From Bifidobacterium breve (GTDB lineage Bacteria > Actinomycetota > Thermoleophilia > Solirubrobacterales > Solirubrobacteraceae), in NCBI GenBank assembly GCA_945878865.1, contig CAMCUD010000003.1, positions 124,001 to 188,000 of the forward strand: a stretch of DNA of 64,000 nt, read 5' to 3'. Positions 60,707-64,000 of this stretch are shown piece by piece. The notes under the pieces are model-generated. The model saw nothing but the letters and a program-made list of their open reading frames with translations, was not told where the DNA came from and did no database searches. Made by a program: the position numbers and the translations under genes. Numbering within the stretch: the stretch's first letter is position 1; every line of letters begins with the position of its first letter.

Positions 60707-61291
60707 TCAGCCCGTGGCGCCCAGCGGCGAGCCGGACGTGTCCGACGCGGCCGCCTGGACGGCGGTGACGCGCAGGAAGTGCAGGCGATACCGGCCGACG
60801 ACGATCTCGTCACCGTCGCGCAGCTCCTGCCATTCGACGCGGTCGCCGTTGACGAAGACGCCGTTGAGGCTCCGGTCGTCGAGCACCCGTACGCCGTCGG
60901 CCTGGCGGACGATCAGCGCATGACGCCGTGAGACCGTGGGGTCGTCGAACCGGACATCGGCGGCCAGGCTGCGACCGACACGCGTCCACTCCCGCGACAG
61001 CGCCACGATGCGCCGGGCGCCGAGCTCCTGGAAGGCGAGGTACTCGCCCGGCTCGGTGATCTCCGCCCTGGCCTCCGCGAGCCACCCCTCGGGGTCCTCG
61101 GCCTCGGCGTGGGGCTCGGGCTCGCGATCGAACCGCTGGGTTCCGAAGAGCGAGGCTCGGGCGAAATCCGACCCTCCGCAATTCGGGCATTCCGGAAGGG
61201 CGTCCGCGGCGGCGAGCGTCACGGTGTACCCGCACTCCTCGCAGCGGAACGACCCGGTGCCGGCGAGCGTTCCTGACGTGAGTGAATCCAT
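60707..61291 (-). CDS. Zinc-ribbon and FHA-domain protein
   Basis: 194 aa. C17/C20 and C35/C38 (FRCEECGYT, ECPNCGGSDF) form an N-terminal zinc ribbon. The C-terminal FHA domain (about 110-180: RVGRSLAADVRFDDPTVSRRH, DDRSLNGVFVNGDRVE) binds phosphothreonine peptides made by Ser/Thr kinases. No kinase gene is in the window. AGGGAGCTGCA precedes ATG 61291. Followed by parA. Confidence 0.88.
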   Translation of the reverse strand: MDSLTSGTLAGTGSFRCEECGYTVTLAAADALPECPNCGGSDFARASLFGTQRFDREPEPHAEAEDPEGWLAEARAEITEPGEYLAFQELGARRIVALSREWTRVGRSLAADVRFDDPTVSRRHALIVRQADGVRVLDDRSLNGVFVNGDRVEWQELRDGDEIVVGRYRLHFLRVTAVQAAASDTSGSPLGATG

Positions 61292-61469
61292 TGCAGCTCC
61301 CTTGTGCGGGCGCGCTCGGGGGTTGGCGCGCCAGCTTCACCCGCTTGTGACGAAGATAACGAACGCCCTGGGGGAGGGCAAGTACAACCGTCGGTGTACC
61401 CAGCCGTCGCTTCGCCTATGCCATCCATGGTGCGCGCCTCCGTAAAGAGTTCCTAAGCGGAGCCGACGA

Positions 61470-61781
61470 ATGGAGGAGTTTCCGCCGTCCGGCCGAAACG
61501 AGACGGCGATGCGGGACGAGCGACCCACCGAGATCATCGACGAGCGCGACCTCGAGCGCGAGTTGCTCCGCAAGGGGGTCGGCGCCCTGCGGGCGACCGC
61601 GCGCCAGTGCGCCGACTGCGGCCGGACGCCGCTCACCGGCGAGCACGTCCACATCTTCGCGCGCGGTGAAATGGTCTGCGAGCTCTGCCGCCCGTTCCGG
61701 CGCACCTCGCCCGTGGAGAGCGAGACCGTGCGCCACTCCGAGCGCGGCCTGACCGTGCGCGTGACCAAACGCGCCGCCTGA
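61470..61781 (+). CDS. Small zinc-ribbon protein
   Basis: 103 aa. An acidic helical N-terminus, then RQCADCGRTPLTGEHVHIF and MVCELCRPFRR, two CxxC knuckles of a zinc ribbon. ATG at 61470 is likely. The 178-base gap upstream (61292-61469) has GTTCCTAAGCGG near 61452 but no promoter I would stand behind. Function unknown, perhaps DNA or RNA binding. Confidence 0.8.
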   Translation: MEEFPPSGRNETAMRDERPTEIIDERDLERELLRKGVGALRATARQCADCGRTPLTGEHVHIFARGEMVCELCRPFRRTSPVESETVRHSERGLTVRVTKRAA

Positions 61782-61809
61782 CCCCCGTTCGGCGCCTCCG
61801 CGGTCTACC

Positions 61810-62352
61810 ATGTCGGCCGTGGACTCGGTCAGCGTCAGCACGCACATCTCCAAGCCGCGCGAGGAACTCTTCGCCTACCTCGCCGACATCGCGAACCACC
61901 CCGAGTTCTGCGACCACTTCCTCACCGGCTGGCACCTCACGCGCGAGGAGACCAGCGGCCAGGGCGCCGGCGCGCGCTTCCGCATGAAGCGGCGCTTCGA
62001 CCGGTTCGCCTACGGCGACCTCACGTTCAGCCACGTCGAGGCCCCCTGGCGGATCGTGGCGCGAGGGCGCTTCGGCAAGTACAACCGCAACAAGATGGTC
62101 GTCGTCTGGGAGCTGCATCCGGACGGCGCGGGCACCCGGATCGACATGACGTTCGAGTGGATGTCCGTCCTGCACTCGGACAAGCTCATGCACACGGGGA
62201 TGCGCCGCTGGAGCCGTCGCGGCTGGGGCAAGGCCCTGCGCCGCCTGCGCGCGATCCACGAGACGGGCCGTCAGCGCGGCGAGCGCGCGACGATCTCCGG
62301 AGGCCCCCGCAAGCCCGCGACGCCCCTGGCGGGCGGACGCGCCGTCGCCTGA
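61810..62352 (+). CDS. SRPBCC-family protein
   Basis: 180 aa. VSTHISKPREELFAYLADIANHPEFC and the alternating strands to WELHPDGAGTRIDMTFEW, then a long C-terminal helix with Arg, match the START/Bet v1-like hydrophobic ligand-binding fold. A basic tail (RRWSRRGWGKALRRLR) is added. Ligand unknown: polyketide, lipid or sterol are typical. ATG at 61810 follows 28 bases after the zinc-ribbon stop. Confidence 0.88.
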   Translation: MSAVDSVSVSTHISKPREELFAYLADIANHPEFCDHFLTGWHLTREETSGQGAGARFRMKRRFDRFAYGDLTFSHVEAPWRIVARGRFGKYNRNKMVVVWELHPDGAGTRIDMTFEWMSVLHSDKLMHTGMRRWSRRGWGKALRRLRAIHETGRQRGERATISGGPRKPATPLAGGRAVA

Positions 62353-62374
62353 ATCACTAGACTGCCGCGCCGCA

Positions 62375-62941
62375 ATGATCCAGCCCCTCCGCACCCTCAT
62401 TCTCGCCACCGCCGCCACGGCTTCGCTCTTCGCCGTCGGCTGCGGCAACAAGGAAGATGTCGTCACCGAAGGCAAGACGGAGGGGATCTACCTCGACGTC
62501 GGTGAGCTGAAGTACCAGGTGCAGATCTCGCGCCAGCTCAACCCGTACGACACCGAGGACAAGGAGTACCTGACGGCCGTTCCCGTCGGGCAGCGGATCC
62601 TCAAGCCGGGCGAGACGTGGTTCGGCGTGTTCATGCGCGTCCAGAACGACACGGAGCTCCCGCACCCGTCGGCCCGCGAGTTCGAGATCGAGGACACGCA
62701 GGGCGAGAAGTTCCGCCCCGTCCCGCTGCCGCTCGTCAACGGCTACGCGTACCGGCCGAACCCCTCGGTGCTGCCGAGCCAGGTCCTCCCGAAGCCCAAC
62801 AGCACCGCCGGCTTCGGCTCGACGCGCGGCTCGCTGCTGCTCTTCAAGCTCAAGACGTCCACGCTGGCCCTCCGCCCGCTCGTGCTGAAGATCACCCCTC
62901 CGGGTGGCGGCACGAAGGGCGAAGTCGACCTCGACGTCTGA
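62375..62941 (+). CDS. Lipoprotein of unknown function
   Basis: 188 aa. Signal peptide ending in the lipobox FAVGC (Cys23), then a beta-rich mature protein with LKPGETWFGVFMRVQND, like the DUF4352-type immunoglobulin-like domain of actinobacterial lipoproteins. Its stop abuts the penicillin-binding protein stop on the other strand as TGATCA. Confidence 0.82.
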   Translation: MIQPLRTLILATAATASLFAVGCGNKEDVVTEGKTEGIYLDVGELKYQVQISRQLNPYDTEDKEYLTAVPVGQRILKPGETWFGVFMRVQNDTELPHPSAREFEIEDTQGEKFRPVPLPLVNGYAYRPNPSVLPSQVLPKPNSTAGFGSTRGSLLLFKLKTSTLALRPLVLKITPPGGGTKGEVDLDV

Positions 62942-64000
62942 TCAGCCCGACGTCTGCGGGCCGTCCTTGAGCGTCGCCAGGACCACCTGACGCGCGACGG
63001 GGGCGGCCGAGTCGCCGCCTGCGCCCGCACCCGGCAGGACCACGCCGACGGAGACGCGGGGGCGCTTGACCGGGGCGAACGCCGCGAACCACGCGGTGGT
63101 GTCCGACGTGTCGCCCGAGTCGCTGCATCCCTCCGGGGTCGAGCCATCCGGGTTGGGCGTGCAGCCCTGCGTCTGGCGCAGCTCGGCGGTGCCGGTCTTG
63201 CCGGCGATGGCGACGCTCGGCGCGTTCGCCGCGGTGCCGGTGCCGGACGTGACGACGGCGCGCATGTACTCGCCGAGCGTCGAGGCGGTCTGCTTCGTCA
63301 TCACCCGGGTGCGCTGCGGGCGGCCGCCAAGCTCGAGGGTGAGCTTCGGGCGCTCGCCGTCGTTGGCCACCGTCGCGGCAACCCAGGCCATCATGAGCGC
63401 CGTGGCCTGCACCTTGCCCTGACCGATCGCCGTCGACCCGACGGCGAGGTCGTCGCCGATCTCGTCGGCCGGCGGGATCGTGCTCGTCGCCGCGCCGGGA
63501 ATCCCGGGGTCCTGGTTGAAGCCGAACTCCTCGGCGGCCTTGACGAGCGCCGCCGCGCCGGCCTTGGCGCCCAGCGGGCCGAACACCGAGTTGCATGATT
63601 GGGCGAAGGCGTTCTTCAGCGTCCCGCCGCAGGACTCGCCGTTGGCGTTCTGCAGCGGGACGCCCTCGAGCGTCGCCGCGGTCTCGTACGGGAAGGTGTC
63701 GCTGCGCTTGGCCACGCCGGCCTGGAGCGCGGCGACGAGCGTGATCATCTTGAACGTCGAACCCGGCGGCTGGAGACCGTCCACGGCGATGCCGGTGAGC
63801 GCGAGCACCTCGCCGCTGGAGGGCTGCAGGACGGCGACGCCGCCGTAGCGCCCGCTGATGGCCTCGCGCGCGGCCTTCTGCACGTCGAGGTCGATCGACG
63901 AGCGCACGCCGCCGGAGGCCTTGGGCGTGGTCTGGGCGAGCTGGCGCTCGCCGGCGCGCAGCACGCCGCCGGGGATGCCGACGAGCTGGTCGTTGAACGC
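62942..64000 (-). CDS. Penicillin-binding protein (transpeptidase), N-terminus beyond the window
   Basis: The reverse strand is open from the right edge to TGA at 62942; about 352 residues of the C-terminal part are visible. The transpeptidase domain is whole: GSTFKMITLV (SxxK nucleophile), SCNSVFG (SxN) and AGKTGTAE (KTG). The layout is class B/PBP2-like, with no sign of a glycosyltransferase in the visible part. It cross-links peptidoglycan, target of beta-lactams. Start and N-terminal domains are outside the window. Confidence 0.93.
   Translation of the reverse strand, partial: AFNDQLVGIPGGVLRAGERQLAQTTPKASGGVRSSIDLDVQKAAREAISGRYGGVAVLQPSSGEVLALTGIAVDGLQPPGSTFKMITLVAALQAGVAKRSDTFPYETAATLEGVPLQNANGESCGGTLKNAFAQSCNSVFGPLGAKAGAAALVKAAEEFGFNQDPGIPGAATSTIPPADEIGDDLAVGSTAIGQGKVQATALMMAWVAATVANDGERPKLTLELGGRPQRTRVMTKQTASTLGEYMRAVVTSGTGTAANAPSVAIAGKTGTAELRQTQGCTPNPDGSTPEGCSDSGDTSDTTAWFAAFAPVKRPRVSVGVVLPGAGAGGDSAAPVARQVVLATLKDGPQTSG

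Noticed and set aside
1-64000. CRISPR arrays, insertion sequences and rRNA genes
   Set aside because: I looked for regularly spaced repeats, transposase motifs with terminal repeats, and rRNA-like conserved stretches and found none.

Overview
The window is one contiguous, very GC-rich bacterial chromosome segment, densely coded on both strands. GC-rich third codon positions, frequent GTG starts, many ATGA/GTGA gene overlaps, PspA-PspAA and PspAB-HtpX modules, a c-di-AMP (ydaO-type) riboswitch ahead of an NlpC/P60-like wall hydrolase, a mycothiol/thioredoxin-type arsenate reductase and many P450/TetR pairs point to Actinobacteria. Gene style most resembles the deep-branching Thermoleophilia (Solirubrobacter/Conexibacter-like soil bacteria); that placement is inference. 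I see no rRNA, prophage, IS element or CRISPR array.

Layout. 1-3.6 kb: a cation-transporter fragment, an M23 envelope peptidase, and a divergent TetR/acyl-CoA dehydrogenase pair. 3.6-11.6 kb: an aromatic-catabolism operon (FAH hydrolase, FAD hydroxylase, NmrA-like protein, extradiol dioxygenase, AMP-forming ligase, P450) with a divergent TetR. 11.6-14.5 kb: a P450-hydrolase-TetR operon with a striking inverted repeat at its head. 14.6-16.8 kb: a Tat-exported, His-rich copper oxidase overlapping a ZIP metal transporter that carries an extra outer domain, a possible oxidase-coupled metal uptake pair. 17.7-20.8 kb: tRNA-Thr, then a divergent arsenic cluster (arsM-arsR against phosphoesterase-aquaporin-arsC) with no efflux pump. 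20.8-22.9 kb: another P450/TetR pair. 23.5-25.2 kb: one continuous frame joining PlsC and GpsA. 25.2-33.7 kb: ECF sigma factor, rhomboid, a frameshifted zinc ribbon, TrpB2, cobalamin-type binding protein, PCD, CNNM/CorC protein, hydroxyacyl-CoA dehydrogenase and a secreted glycosidase-like protein. 33.7-35.7 kb: tandem amidohydrolases, the first interrupted by TAG and the second lacking a catalytic His.

35.7-39.9 kb: an xseA-xseB-enolase-like operon and a cell-wall-binding lipoprotein. 39.9-48.7 kb: an envelope-stress region (riboswitch-controlled wall hydrolase, PspA-PspAA, GMC oxidoreductase, PspAB-HtpX, a second M23 peptidase, Lgt). 48.7-54.4 kb: a Zur-box-preceded zinc/manganese ABC importer without its binding protein, then an ABC exporter and a hydrolase. 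54.4-59.0 kb: an aspartate-family operon lysA-hom-(L7/L12-like ORF)-thrC-thrB. 59.1-64 kb: an FHA-ParA-L,D-transpeptidase group, small proteins, a lipoprotein and the C-terminal part of a penicillin-binding protein.

Several promoters that can be read place the -10 hexamer (TACGGT/TATAGT-like) only 6-9 bases before the start codon, implying that leaderless mRNAs are common here. A 17-base promoter/operator string is shared between the aromatic operon and the amidohydrolase pair about 29 kb away, suggesting one TetR regulon.
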